Of a stretch of 64,000 nt of DNA, positions 25,588-34,271 are shown piece by piece. A program made the translations under genes and the position numbers. Each line of letters begins with the position of its first letter. The first letter of the stretch is position 1. Location: NCBI RefSeq assembly GCF_025753795.1, contig NZ_JAOWPS010000001.1, positions 1-64,000 on the forward strand, given 5' to 3'. A model generated the notes under the pieces. The model was not told where the DNA came from and did not search any database. It saw only the letters and a list, made by a program, of their open reading frames with translations. Source of the stretch: Mesorhizobium sp. YC-39. Lineage in GTDB: Bacteria; Pseudomonadota; Alphaproteobacteria; Rhizobiales; Rhizobiaceae.

Positions 25588-26420
25588 GCTCGCTGTCCCA
25601 GGCCCGGCTCGGGCGCAGCATCGCGCTGCATCTGTTCCTGACGCCGCTGGCGCTGATCTGGCTGTTTCCGCTGTGGATGATGGTGGTGTTCTCGACCATG
25701 CCCGACAACGGCATCTTCAGCCCCGGCATCGAGCTTCTGCCGCATGGCGGTTTCCTCGACAATTTCAACAATCTGCAGCGCGGCACCAATTTCGTCGGCG
25801 CCATCGGCATCTCGGTGTCGGTGGCGGTGACCTACACTTTCCTGTCCGTGCTGCTCACCTCGATGGCCGGCTGGGCGCTGGCGCGCTACCAATTCTTCGG
25901 CAAGGGCTTGGTCGTCGCCATCATCCTCGGCACCATCACGCTGCCCTACGCCGTCGTGCTGATCCCGCAATTCATCATGGTGGCGCGCGACTTCCAGCTC
26001 GCCAACACCTGGGTGGCGCTGATCGTCCCGCCGCTGTTCAATTCCCTGGGCGTGCTGTTCATGCGGCAAGCCTTCTCGATGATGCCGCATGAACTGTTCG
26101 ATGCCGCCCGCGTCGAAGGCGTGAAGGAATGGCGCATCTTCCTCTTCGTCGCGCTGCCGCTGGCGCGGCCGATGCTGGCAGCGCTCGCCATCATCCTGTT
26201 CCTCGCTTCCTGGAACAACTACCTCTGGCCGCTGCTGATCAACAGCCAACCCGGCGCGATGACGGCTCCGGTGGCGCTCGGCACGCTGATCGGCCTGACC
26301 AAGGTGTCGTGGGGGGGCATCATGGCGGGCGCCGTCATGCTGACCGTGCCGATGCTGGTCGTCTTCGTGCTGCTGCAGCGTCATTTCATCGCCGGCATCG
26401 CCGCCGGCGCGGTCAAGTAA
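25584..26420 (+). CDS. Sugar ABC transporter permease (MalG-type)
   Basis: The 278-aa second permease subunit has six TM helices, an EAA loop near residues 170-190 (FDAARVEGVKEWRIFLFVAL) and a C-terminus ending FIAGIAAGAVK, typical of MalG-like proteins. The start at 25584 forms an ATGA overlap with the upstream permease; a longer frame from 25563 is less likely. The ATPase gene begins 8 bp downstream. Confidence 0.94.
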   Translation: MSSLSQARLGRSIALHLFLTPLALIWLFPLWMMVVFSTMPDNGIFSPGIELLPHGGFLDNFNNLQRGTNFVGAIGISVSVAVTYTFLSVLLTSMAGWALARYQFFGKGLVVAIILGTITLPYAVVLIPQFIMVARDFQLANTWVALIVPPLFNSLGVLFMRQAFSMMPHELFDAARVEGVKEWRIFLFVALPLARPMLAALAIILFLASWNNYLWPLLINSQPGAMTAPVALGTLIGLTKVSWGGIMAGAVMLTVPMLVVFVLLQRHFIAGIAAGAVK

Positions 26421-26428
26421 GGGTCGGC

Positions 26429-27514
26429 ATGGCAGCAGTCACACTCAACAATGTCATCAAGCGCTTCGGCGTCTACGAGATCGTCCATGGCGCCAGCATC
26501 GACATCAAAGACGGCGAATTCGTCGTCTTCGTCGGCCCCTCCGGCTGCGGGAAATCGACACTGCTCAGGATGATCGCCGGACTGGAGGACATCAGCGGCG
26601 GCGAGATCGCCATCGGCGGCAAGGTGGTGAACGATGTCGAGCCGGCCGATCGTGGCATCGCCATGGTGTTCCAGTCCTACGCGCTCTATCCGCACATGAC
26701 GGTGGAACAGAATCTGAGCTTCGGGCTGAGGATGAACGGCAACCCGAAGGCCGACACCGACCGCCGCGTCAAGCGCGCGGCCGAGATCCTGTGCATCGAC
26801 GAACTGATGCAGCGGCGCCCCAGGCAATTGTCGGGCGGCCAGCGCCAGCGGGTCGCCATCGGCCGCGCCATCGTGCGCGAACCGCAAGTGTTCCTGTTCG
26901 ACGAACCGCTGAGCAATCTCGACGCCGAACTCAGGGTGCAGATGCGGGTCGAGATATCGCGCCTGCACAAGGAGCTCGGCGTCACCATGATCTATGTGAC
27001 GCACGACCAGACCGAGGCGATGACGCTGGCCGACCGGATTGTCGTGCTCAAGGCCGGTCATATCGAGCAGATCGGCGCGCCGCTCGATCTCTATGACGAC
27101 CCCGCCAACCGCTTCGTCGCCGGTTTCGTCGGCTCGCCGAAGATGAATTTCATGGCGGCGAAAGTGATCGCTATCGAAAACGGCGTGGCAACCGTCGAGC
27201 TCGCCAACCATCGCGGCGCCCGGCTGCGCAAGACGCTTTATCAAGCTCCACCCAAGGTCGGCAGCGATGTCGTGCTCGGCGTCCGGCCAGAGCACTTTTT
27301 CGATGCCGGACAGGGCGACTGCGACATATCGGTCAAGGCCGATGTCGCCGAGCACCTGGGGTCGGTGAGCTACGTCTACGCCGATGCCGGAGACGGGGAA
27401 CTGATCATCGAGCGCGAGGCCTCGCGGCAGCGGGCGAGCGGCGACCATTTGGTGGTGTCGATCAAGGCCGGCAAGTCGCTGCTCTTCGACACGTCAGGCG
27501 CGAGGATCCGCTAG
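26429..27514 (+). CDS. Sugar ABC transporter ATP-binding protein (UgpC/MalK-type)
   Basis: The 361-aa ATPase has Walker [10 protein letters not shown] (36-44), Q loop in MVFQSYALYPHM, signature LSGGQRQR (134-141), Walker B VFLFDEP (154-160), the H loop YVTHDQTEAM, and a C-terminal TOBE/OB regulatory region (about 240-361, GVRPEHFFDAG). It powers the two permeases upstream. The gene directly continues the operon. Confidence 0.96.
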   Translation: MAAVTLNNVIKRFGVYEIVHGASIDIKDGEFVVFVGPSGCGKSTLLRMIAGLEDISGGEIAIGGKVVNDVEPADRGIAMVFQSYALYPHMTVEQNLSFGLRMNGNPKADTDRRVKRAAEILCIDELMQRRPRQLSGGQRQRVAIGRAIVREPQVFLFDEPLSNLDAELRVQMRVEISRLHKELGVTMIYVTHDQTEAMTLADRIVVLKAGHIEQIGAPLDLYDDPANRFVAGFVGSPKMNFMAAKVIAIENGVATVELANHRGARLRKTLYQAPPKVGSDVVLGVRPEHFFDAGQGDCDISVKADVAEHLGSVSYVYADAGDGELIIEREASRQRASGDHLVVSIKAGKSLLFDTSGARIR

Positions 27515-27562
27515 TGCATGTCGCCCAAAAGTGCCCTGCGGTTTTGGGGCAACGACATGCAT
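27515..27562. repeat. Small palindromic repeat, family F, copy 2
   Basis: TGCATGTCGCCCAAAAGTG at the left and GGGGCAACGACATGCAT at the right enclose a GCGGTTTT core. It lies between the ATPase stop and the fusion dehydrogenase gene, so the operon message would contain this hairpin. Confidence 0.88.
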
Positions 27563-27621
27563 AAACCAGAACTTTCTTTGCCCGATCCGAATGCGTCGAG
27601 GCGACCCCAAGGAGATTTGAA

Positions 27622-29667
27622 ATGAGTTCCGTATCAAGAAAAGTTCGCTGGGGCATTCTCGGACCTGGCAGCATCGCCAGATCCTTTGCCGGCGGGGTGG
27701 CGCAATCGCGCACCGGAGCGCTGGTGGCACTCGGCGCCCGCGACCCGGGCAGGCCGGGCCTCTCCGAAGCTTTTCCCGGCGCCCGCATTCTCGACGGCTA
27801 TGACGCCTTGCTCGCGGACACGGACGTCGATGCCGTCTACATTTCGATACCGCATCCCGGCCACGCCGAATGGGCGATCAAGGCGGCCGAAGCCGGCAAA
27901 CATGTGCTTTGTGAAAAGCCGCTTGCGCTGACCGCCTTCGAGGCCGACGCGATGATCCACGCGGCACGCAAGGCCGGCACGTTCCTCGGCGAGGCCTTTA
28001 TGTACCGGCTGCATCCGCAGACGTTGAAGCTCGTCGAGCTGGTCAAGTCCGGCGCGATCGGCGAGATCCGAATGATCAAGTCGAGCTTCGGCTTCGCCAT
28101 GCCGGGTTTCATGCCGGAGCACCGGCTCTATGCCAACGATCTCGCCGGCGGCGGCATCCTCGATGTCGGCGGCTATCCCGTCTCCATGGTGCGGCTGATT
28201 GCAGGCGCCGCGGCGGGCATGCCTTTCGCCGAACCGGACAAGGTGATGGGTACCGCGCATCTCGGCCAGTCCGGTGTCGACGAATGGGCCTCGGCGCTGC
28301 TGCATTTCCCCGGCGGCATCGTTGCCGAGGTTTCCTGCAGCATCTCGCTGACGCAGGACAATGTGCTGCGCATCCTCGGCACCAGGGGCAGCATCGAAGT
28401 GCCGGACTTCTGGTTCGCCGGCGGCAACCGCGATGTCGGCCTGGGCAGGATCGACATCGTCCAGCCTGACGGCACGCGTGAAATCATCAGCGTCAACGAA
28501 ACCCGCCATGTCTATTCCTTCGAGGTCGACGCCGCCGGCGAAGCGATTCTCGCCGGCAAGCAAGAATTTGCCTGGCCGGGCATGGGCTGGGCCGACAGCC
28601 TCGGCACTCTGCGCGTGCTCGACAGATGGCGCGCGGCGGTCGGGCTGGAATACGAAATCGAAAAGCCGGCAAAACGCCTCAACACGATTTCCGGCCGGCG
28701 GCTGCGCAGCGATGGCGCCACGATTCCGAAACGCCAGATTCCGGGCCTGCGGCGACCGGCTTCGTGCCTGGCGCTCGGCTTCGAGGATTTCCGTACTTTT
28801 TCCTCGGGCGCGATCCTGCTCGATGCCTTTTTCGAGACCGGCGGCAATCTGTTCGACACCGGCTATGTCTACGGCGCCGGCTATACCGAGACGCTGCTTG
28901 GCCAATGGCTAAGGAATCGCGGCGTGCGCGAGCAATCGGTGGTCATCGCCAAGGGCGCGCATTCGCCGCTCTGCTACCCCGATGTCATCGGCAAGCAGCT
29001 TGCCCAATCGCTCGACCGGCTGCAGACCGACCATGTCGATATCTACTTCATGCACCGCGACAATCTGGATGTGCCGGTTGGCGAGTTCGTCGACGCCATG
29101 GACCAGGAGGCGAGCGCCGGCCGCATCCGCGGTCCGTTCGGCGGCTCCAACTGGACGATGGCGCGCATGGACGAGGCGATTGCCTATGCCGAGCGGACCG
29201 GCAAGCAAAAGCCCGGCGCGCTCTCCAACAATTTTTCGCTGGCCGAGATGCTGGAGCCGATCTGGGCCGGCTGCGTCACCGCCTCCAGTGACGACTGGAA
29301 GGCGTGGCTGACCGCCCGTCAGATGCCGAATTTCGCCTGGTCGAGCCAGGGCCGCGGCTTCTTCACCGAACGCGCTGGGCGCGACAGGCGGGACAATGAG
29401 GAACTGGTGCGGGTCTGGTATTCGGAGAAGAATTTCGGCCGCCGCGACCGCGCCATCGAGCTCGCCAGCAGGCTGGGCAAGGCCCCGATCCATGTCGCGC
29501 TCGCCTATGTCCTGGCGCAGCCGTTTCCGTCCACGCCGCTGATCGGCCCGCGCACGCTCGGCGAACTGGACGACAGCCTGCAGGCGCTCGACATCGCGCT
29601 ATCGCCGGACGATCTCGCCTGGCTGGACAGCGGTTCGGACCGGCCCCGCGCGCGAAGCAGGGGGTGA
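27622..29667 (+). CDS. Gfo/Idh/MocA dehydrogenase fused to aldo/keto reductase
   Basis: This single 681-aa frame has two complete enzyme domains. Residues about 8-345 are a Gfo/Idh/MocA oxidoreductase (nucleotide motif GILGPGSIAR, catalytic-Lys motif EKPLAL at 98-103, GGGILDVGGYPVS at 176-188). Residues about 375-675 are an aldo/keto reductase with the catalytic tetrad Asp412, Tyr417, Lys444 and His478 and NAD(P) segment TPLIGPRTLGELDDSL. The linker 350-372 is short and charged. AAGGAG precedes the ATG. As the last gene of the sugar operon it probably carries out two redox steps on the imported sugar. The codons run through without frameshift. Confidence 0.93.
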   Translation: MSSVSRKVRWGILGPGSIARSFAGGVAQSRTGALVALGARDPGRPGLSEAFPGARILDGYDALLADTDVDAVYISIPHPGHAEWAIKAAEAGKHVLCEKPLALTAFEADAMIHAARKAGTFLGEAFMYRLHPQTLKLVELVKSGAIGEIRMIKSSFGFAMPGFMPEHRLYANDLAGGGILDVGGYPVSMVRLIAGAAAGMPFAEPDKVMGTAHLGQSGVDEWASALLHFPGGIVAEVSCSISLTQDNVLRILGTRGSIEVPDFWFAGGNRDVGLGRIDIVQPDGTREIISVNETRHVYSFEVDAAGEAILAGKQEFAWPGMGWADSLGTLRVLDRWRAAVGLEYEIEKPAKRLNTISGRRLRSDGATIPKRQIPGLRRPASCLALGFEDFRTFSSGAILLDAFFETGGNLFDTGYVYGAGYTETLLGQWLRNRGVREQSVVIAKGAHSPLCYPDVIGKQLAQSLDRLQTDHVDIYFMHRDNLDVPVGEFVDAMDQEASAGRIRGPFGGSNWTMARMDEAIAYAERTGKQKPGALSNNFSLAEMLEPIWAGCVTASSDDWKAWLTARQMPNFAWSSQGRGFFTERAGRDRRDNEELVRVWYSEKNFGRRDRAIELASRLGKAPIHVALAYVLAQPFPSTPLIGPRTLGELDDSLQALDIALSPDDLAWLDSGSDRPRARSRG

Positions 29668-29681
29668 GATCAGCGGTCCTG

Positions 29682-29827
29682 CCTTCTCCCCTTGTGGGAG
29701 AAGGTGGATCGGCGCGCAGCGCCGAGACGGTTGAGGGGTGTTGGACGGATCGCCGTCGGAGTCAAGCTGGAACACCCCTCATCCGACCGAGCTTCGCTCG
29801 GCCACCTTCTCCCACAAGGGGAGAAGG
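29682..29827. repeat. Palindromic element, family B, copy 2
   Basis: CCTTCTCCCCTTGTGGGAG at the left and its complement at the right enclose GGCGCGCAGCGCC and GAGCTTCGCTCGG hairpins and a GGGGTGTT...AACACCCC pair. It fills the gap between the convergent fusion gene and the Gfo/Idh gene. Confidence 0.9.
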
Positions 29828-29838
29828 CAGAACCTGTC

Positions 29839-30945
29839 TCACGCCAGCTCCACAGTTCGTCCCAGCTCGATGCTCTGCTCGGCGGCCAGCACAATACGCA
29901 GGCTGTTGACCGCCGCGTCCATCTGTTCGGTCAGATCGAGATCCTCGCGGATGGCGCGCAGGAAGAACGCCTGCTCGCGGTCGCAAAGCTCCTGGTGGCC
30001 CGGCTCGTCCTCCATGCTGACGATCTCGTCGGGCTTGCTGAAGTTCTTGTCGCCGTCGACCTGCGCATAGTGGATCTTCAGCGCATCGGTCTTGGTGTGA
30101 CGGTCGATGTCGGCGGAGTTCGACACCTCGGCGGTGTCAGCCGCGCTGCTTGCCGTCTGGCCGGCGACGATCGAGACCGCGCCCTTGGGACCGACCACGT
30201 CCTTCACGAAATAGGCAGTCTCGCTCATCATCGGGCCCCAGCCGGCTTCGTACCAGCCGACCGAGCCGTCGTCGAAGGTGACATGCAGATGGCCGTAATT
30301 CTGCTTGTCGGCTTCCGCCCACAATTTGGCGCCGATGCCATGCACGCGCACCGGCTTGGCGCCGGTCAGCTGGCACATCACATCGACATAGTGCACGCCG
30401 CAATCGACGATCGGGATCAGCGAATCGATCAGGTTCTTGTGCCAGTGCCAGGCGCTGCCGCTGCTCTGCTGGTTGAGGTTGAGCCGCATGACCAGCGGCT
30501 TGCCCAGTGTCTTGCCGACCTCGATGAACTTGATCCAGGAGGGATGCACCCGCAGGATATAGCCGAGTACCAGCTTGCGGTTTTTCGCACGCGCCGCGGC
30601 GACGACCTTTTCGGCATCCTCGATATTGGTGGCGAGCGGCTTTTCCATGAACACATGGCAGTTGGCGGCGATTGCCTTAAGCGCGTATTCGGCGTGCGTG
30701 TTGGGCCAGCTGTTGATGGAGACGGCATCGGGTTTCGTCTCCTTCAGCGCCTGGTCGAAATCCTCGTAGCGCGGATAGCCTGAGAGTTCCGCCGGGATCT
30801 TTGTGTTGCTCTTGATCGAGCGGCTCATGATGCCGACGATCTCGAAACCGTCAGAGCGATGATAGGCGCTGGCATGCGACGCGCCCATATTGCCGAGCCC
30901 CACCACCAGCACTTTTACCTTGTCGGCCAACGCCACCTCCCGCAT
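29839..30945 (-). CDS. Gfo/Idh/MocA-family dehydrogenase
   Basis: The 368-aa NAD(P)-dependent oxidoreductase has nucleotide loop VVGLGNMGASHA (14-25), catalytic-Lys motif EKPLAT (101-106) and the histidine-containing segment DSLIPIVDCGVHYVDVMCQL. It acts on a cyclic polyol or sugar-like compound; the substrate is unknown. It is the last gene of the minus-strand set ATPase-permease-binding protein-dehydrogenase. The start is uncertain: ATG 30945 is used, but GGGAGG just inside the frame suggests a TTG or GTG a few codons later. Confidence 0.9.
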   Translation of the reverse strand: MREVALADKVKVLVVGLGNMGASHASAYHRSDGFEIVGIMSRSIKSNTKIPAELSGYPRYEDFDQALKETKPDAVSINSWPNTHAEYALKAIAANCHVFMEKPLATNIEDAEKVVAAARAKNRKLVLGYILRVHPSWIKFIEVGKTLGKPLVMRLNLNQQSSGSAWHWHKNLIDSLIPIVDCGVHYVDVMCQLTGAKPVRVHGIGAKLWAEADKQNYGHLHVTFDDGSVGWYEAGWGPMMSETAYFVKDVVGPKGAVSIVAGQTASSAADTAEVSNSADIDRHTKTDALKIHYAQVDGDKNFSKPDEIVSMEDEPGHQELCDREQAFFLRAIREDLDLTEQMDAAVNSLRIVLAAEQSIELGRTVELA

Positions 30946-30958
30946 GTCTCTTGTTTGA

Positions 30959-31042
30959 CCATGATCTGATCCGAAAACCGGTTTCCACTTTTCGGGATCA
31001 TGGTCTTGAATAGCTGCGGGCGGCGATCCGTTCGCCGCCCGC
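30959..31042. repeat. Small palindrome (family G) plus GC hairpin
   Basis: CCATGATC-TGATCCGAAAACCGGTTTCC...GGGATCATGG (30959-31003) is a common Rhizobiales intergenic palindrome. Next to it a 10-bp perfect stem GCGGGCGGCG/CGCCGCCCGC (31016-31042) follows the binding-protein gene on the minus strand, without a T-tract. Together they fill the gap between the binding protein and the dehydrogenase and may reduce read-through. Confidence 0.8.
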
Positions 31043-31060
31043 TGATCGTTTGCCGGCGTC

Positions 31061-32227
31061 CTACTTGACCGCCGAGTCGAACAGATGCGCCTTGATCTTC
31101 TCGACGTCGAGCGCCGCAAAACCTTCCGACAGCTTGTAGCCATCGGCATCGGCCTTGACCTTGGCCTTGTCGAAGGTATTGGCCGGGCCGATCAGATCGT
31201 TGGTGCAGACGTCCTCGGCCTTCACCGGATTGGTGATCTGGCCGATCTTGTGGATCTCGTCGAAGAAGCCCTGCCAGCTCGCCATGTCGTGCGAGCCCCA
31301 GCCGCCACGCTTGTCCATATCGCCACGGAAGACATTGATCTGCTGCAGGATGGAGGTGGTGCCGAGCTCGGGGCCGAGATTCTTGGCCAATGTCGGGAAC
31401 TGCTCGAACACCGCCTCGACGGCGGCACGTGGATTCTGGTAGCCGAACTCCAACCCCATCGCCCAGCCGCGCAGATACTTTTCCAGGAACGCCTTGCGGT
31501 CCGGGTCCTCGAGATCGGCGGTGCGCACGACGAAGGTGTTGGCCGGCAGTTTCGAGTTCCGCACACCGAGCCAATATTCGAAGTCGAGGCCCTTGGCGAT
31601 CCATTCGGCGCGCAGGCCTTCCCATGACAAGGCGGCGTCGCCCTGGCCACCGGCAAGTGCGGTGCCCCAGGTCGGCCAGCCGGCCTCGACATATTTCACC
31701 TTCTTGATGTCGACGCCTTGCGCGGCCAGCAGCGGGTCGGTGATCGACTGCCAGGCGGCGGAGCCGAGCAGGATGGTCTTGCCTTCCAGCGTCTTCAGGT
31801 CGTTCGTGCCCTCGCCTTTGCGGAAGGCGATGCTGAACGTATCGCGCGCGCCCATGTGGAACACGGATTTGAGCTTCATGCCGTTCTGGATGGCAAAGGA
31901 GAACACACCGGGCGAGGGGAAACCCATATCGGCCTGACCGACATCGACGAACTTCACCGTTGCGGTGCCGTCCGACGGTCCCGGCTGCATGTCGGTGTCG
32001 AGGTCGCCGAAATAACCGGCCTTCTTGGCCGCCCAATAGGGATAGTCGTCCAGCACTTCGAGCGTGCCGCGCGGCGAGATCCAGGTGAACTTTCCGTAAG
32101 CCTCGGCCTTGGCTCTGAGGCCGGAAGCGCCGAGCGCGGTCGCCGTCACCAGCCCGGCGGCGGTCACTTGCAGGAAGTAACGGCGGTTGATCCCCGCACT
32201 ATGGCTGATCGAACTTTCTTTGGTCAT
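31061..32227 (-). CDS. NitT/TauT-type ABC substrate-binding protein
   Basis: The 388-aa periplasmic binding protein has a Tat-like leader (INRRYFLQVTAAGLVTATAL, Ala-rich cleavage region near residue 42) and the SsuA/ThiY-like fold: TWISPRGTLEVLDDYPYWAA, VGQADMGFPSPGVFSFAIQ and LLAAQGVDIKKVKYVEAGWP. Such proteins bind sulfonates, nitrate, pyrimidine precursors or other N/S compounds. Unusually it lies downstream of both permease and ATPase genes. Confidence 0.9.
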   Translation of the reverse strand: MTKESSISHSAGINRRYFLQVTAAGLVTATALGASGLRAKAEAYGKFTWISPRGTLEVLDDYPYWAAKKAGYFGDLDTDMQPGPSDGTATVKFVDVGQADMGFPSPGVFSFAIQNGMKLKSVFHMGARDTFSIAFRKGEGTNDLKTLEGKTILLGSAAWQSITDPLLAAQGVDIKKVKYVEAGWPTWGTALAGGQGDAALSWEGLRAEWIAKGLDFEYWLGVRNSKLPANTFVVRTADLEDPDRKAFLEKYLRGWAMGLEFGYQNPRAAVEAVFEQFPTLAKNLGPELGTTSILQQINVFRGDMDKRGGWGSHDMASWQGFFDEIHKIGQITNPVKAEDVCTNDLIGPANTFDKAKVKADADGYKLSEGFAALDVEKIKAHLFDSAVK

Positions 32228-32295
32228 GGCATTCCCCTTTTTGTTGATTGCTCTGCCTTGTCCGCCCGCCTCCCGGGCGGCTCACCTGTTTGCTG

Positions 32296-33141
32296 TTATG
32301 CCTCCCAGCTCGCCCATTTCTTGCCGATCAGGAAGAACAGCACATAGATCAGGATGCCGAGGGTCGAGAGGATCAGCACCACCGCGAAGAATTGCGGCAT
32401 CTGGATCATCGACGAATAGGTGGTCAGCCGGTTGCCGAGGCCGAAGCCGCCGCCGACCATTTCGGCGCCGACGGCGGTCAACAGCCCGAAGATCGCGCCG
32501 ATCATCAGCCCGACCAGGATCATCGGCAGCGCCATTGGCGCGCGGATCTTCCAGAAGATCTGCAAGGTGCTGGCGCCATAGGAGCGCGCCAGCGCGATCT
32601 TGGCGCTGTCGACGCGGCGAAATCCGGTCGCGGCATTGATCATCACCATCGGGCCGGCGGCGAGCGCCACCGCGATGATGCGCGGCGTGTAGCCGAAGCC
32701 GAAACGCAGGATCAAAAGCGGCACCAGCGCAAGCATCGGCGTGGTGACCAGGATCAGGATGTAGGGCGCGACGATCTTCTCGGCGAAAGGGAACTGCGTG
32801 ATGACGGCGGCCAGCACCAGGCCGATGATGGCGCCGATGGTGAAGCCGGACATAAGCTCGACCAGCGTGTAGCCGAGATGCGGCGCGATCAGCGGGAATT
32901 CGTCGAACAGCGCGTAGGCGATCGAGCTTGGCGGCGGCATGATGTAGAGCGGCACATGGAACAGGCGCAGCGCCAACTCGATGCCGCCGATAATGACCAC
33001 GGCAACGGCGATGATGGCCGCCACCTCCTTGCCCGACTTGATGCCGGGACCGCTGGCAAAGGCCGACAGATTGGTCAGGCTGACGTCATGTCCGTCGCCG
33101 GCCTTCTTGGAGAATTCCGGGATGGCGTCGCCTCCGCTCAC
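32296..33141 (-). CDS. NitT/TauT-type ABC permease
   Basis: The 281-aa permease has about six TM helices, including VAAIIAVAVVIIGGIELAL and an EAA-type loop in DSAKIALARSYGASTLQIFW. It opens with a GTG that overlaps the ATPase stop (GTGA), so translation is coupled. The soluble N-terminus (SGGDAIPEFSKKAGDGHDVS) is a little long for the family; no better start exists before the first TM. A GC-rich inverted repeat lies between its stop and the binding-protein gene. Confidence 0.9.
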   Translation of the reverse strand: MSGGDAIPEFSKKAGDGHDVSLTNLSAFASGPGIKSGKEVAAIIAVAVVIIGGIELALRLFHVPLYIMPPPSSIAYALFDEFPLIAPHLGYTLVELMSGFTIGAIIGLVLAAVITQFPFAEKIVAPYILILVTTPMLALVPLLILRFGFGYTPRIIAVALAAGPMVMINAATGFRRVDSAKIALARSYGASTLQIFWKIRAPMALPMILVGLMIGAIFGLLTAVGAEMVGGGFGLGNRLTTYSSMIQMPQFFAVVLILSTLGILIYVLFFLIGKKWASWEA

Positions 33142-33965
33142 GGCCTGATCCTCACGATTTCGGCGGTGGGCCGATCCGGCGCCTTCGGCCGGGTGCGCTC
33201 GCCGACAATGTCCATCTTGATCTTGTTGGTGAGGTCGAAGACTTCCTTCGTCGCCATGATCTCCAGCGAGCGCGGGCGCGCGAACGGCACGCGATATTCC
33301 TTGGCGACGCGGCCGGGGCGCGCGCTCAGCACCACCACCCTGTCGGACAGGAAGATCGCCTCCTCGATACTGTGGGTGATGAAGACGATGGTGGTCTTGG
33401 TGTCGAGCCAGATCTCCTCGACCAGCCGGTTCATCTCCTCGCGGGTAAAACTGTCGAGCGCGCCGAAGGGCTCGTCCATCAACAGCACGGACGGTTTCAG
33501 CGCCAGCGCCCGCACGATCGCCGCGCGCTGTTGCATGCCGCCGGAAAGCTCGCGCGGGAACTTGCCGCCGAAACCGTCGAGCCCGACGCGGTTGATCAGA
33601 TGCGCGATCCAGGCGCGATCCGGCTTCTCGCCCTTGATCTCGAAGGGAAAATGGATGTTGGCATCGAGATTGCGCCAGGGCAGGAGATTGGCTTCCTGGA
33701 AGACGATGCCGATATCGGGATGCGGACCGGTGATTTCCTTGCCGTCGAGCCGCACCCCGCCGCTGGTCAGCCGGTGCAGGCCGGACATCGACCACAGAAG
33801 CGTAGTCTTGCCGCAGCCGGAGGGACCGACGATCGAGACGATCTCATTGGCATGGACGTCGACGCTGCAACGGTCCAGCGCCAGAAGGTCGCCGGAAGCC
33901 GTGTGATAGACCTTGGTCGCGGCCTGCACGCCAAGCTTCGGGGTGGTTGCACTGCCCGCGTTCAT
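33138..33965 (-). CDS. NitT/TauT-type ABC ATP-binding protein
   Basis: The 275-aa ATPase has Walker A GPSGCGKTT (47-55), Q loop GIVFQEANLLPWRN, signature LSGGMQQR (140-147), Walker B LLMDEPFGALD (161-171) and H loop FITHSIEEA. It belongs to the SsuB/TauB/NrtD group. The start at 33965 has GAGGGG upstream. It is the first gene of its operon; the 306-bp divergent gap to the RpiR gene carries an 18-bp candidate operator at 34128-34145. Confidence 0.94.
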   Translation of the reverse strand: MNAGSATTPKLGVQAATKVYHTASGDLLALDRCSVDVHANEIVSIVGPSGCGKTTLLWSMSGLHRLTSGGVRLDGKEITGPHPDIGIVFQEANLLPWRNLDANIHFPFEIKGEKPDRAWIAHLINRVGLDGFGGKFPRELSGGMQQRAAIVRALALKPSVLLMDEPFGALDSFTREEMNRLVEEIWLDTKTTIVFITHSIEEAIFLSDRVVVLSARPGRVAKEYRVPFARPRSLEIMATKEVFDLTNKIKMDIVGERTRPKAPDRPTAEIVRIRP

Positions 33966-34127
33966 GCGCCCCTCGGAGATTGCGCGATGAGCCACTGGGT
34001 CATCCCGCGAAAATCAGTCTGTAACTATCCTACTTTACTGTCAAGCGAAGAGCGGCGCGTGGCATGACAGTTTGTGAACTCGATTATCAAGGCATTGTTT
34101 CTATTATATTTTCTGCTGCTTGAAAAG

Positions 34128-34145
34128 AATGTTGCTTTCCTACAT
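34128..34145 (-). promoter_or_regulatory. Candidate RpiR operator, copy 1
   Basis: On the minus strand the sequence ATGTAGGAAAGCAACATT lies between the divergent ABC operon and the RpiR gene. An identical 17-bp core TGTAGGAAAGCAACATT recurs at 40668-40684 in the RidA/SDR divergent region. Given the adjacent regulator gene it is probably its binding site, but no second arm is evident here. The gap 33966-34271 is also AT-rich (34081-34130), as expected of promoters. Confidence 0.6.
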
Positions 34146-34271
34146 ACTCCTGAAAAGTGGCTCCGGCGGTCGGCAGGCAAGCGCAACATTCGCACCCCGC
34201 GTTGCAGACGTGATGACGGCATGCAGACATGGTAGAGATTCCAGCTCCACGAACGATTGGGGGAAGGCTCA

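Noticed and set aside
31061..33965. Calling the transporter a taurine or sulfonate system
   Set aside because: The family binds diverse compounds and no desulfonating enzyme is nearby, so the ligand is left open.
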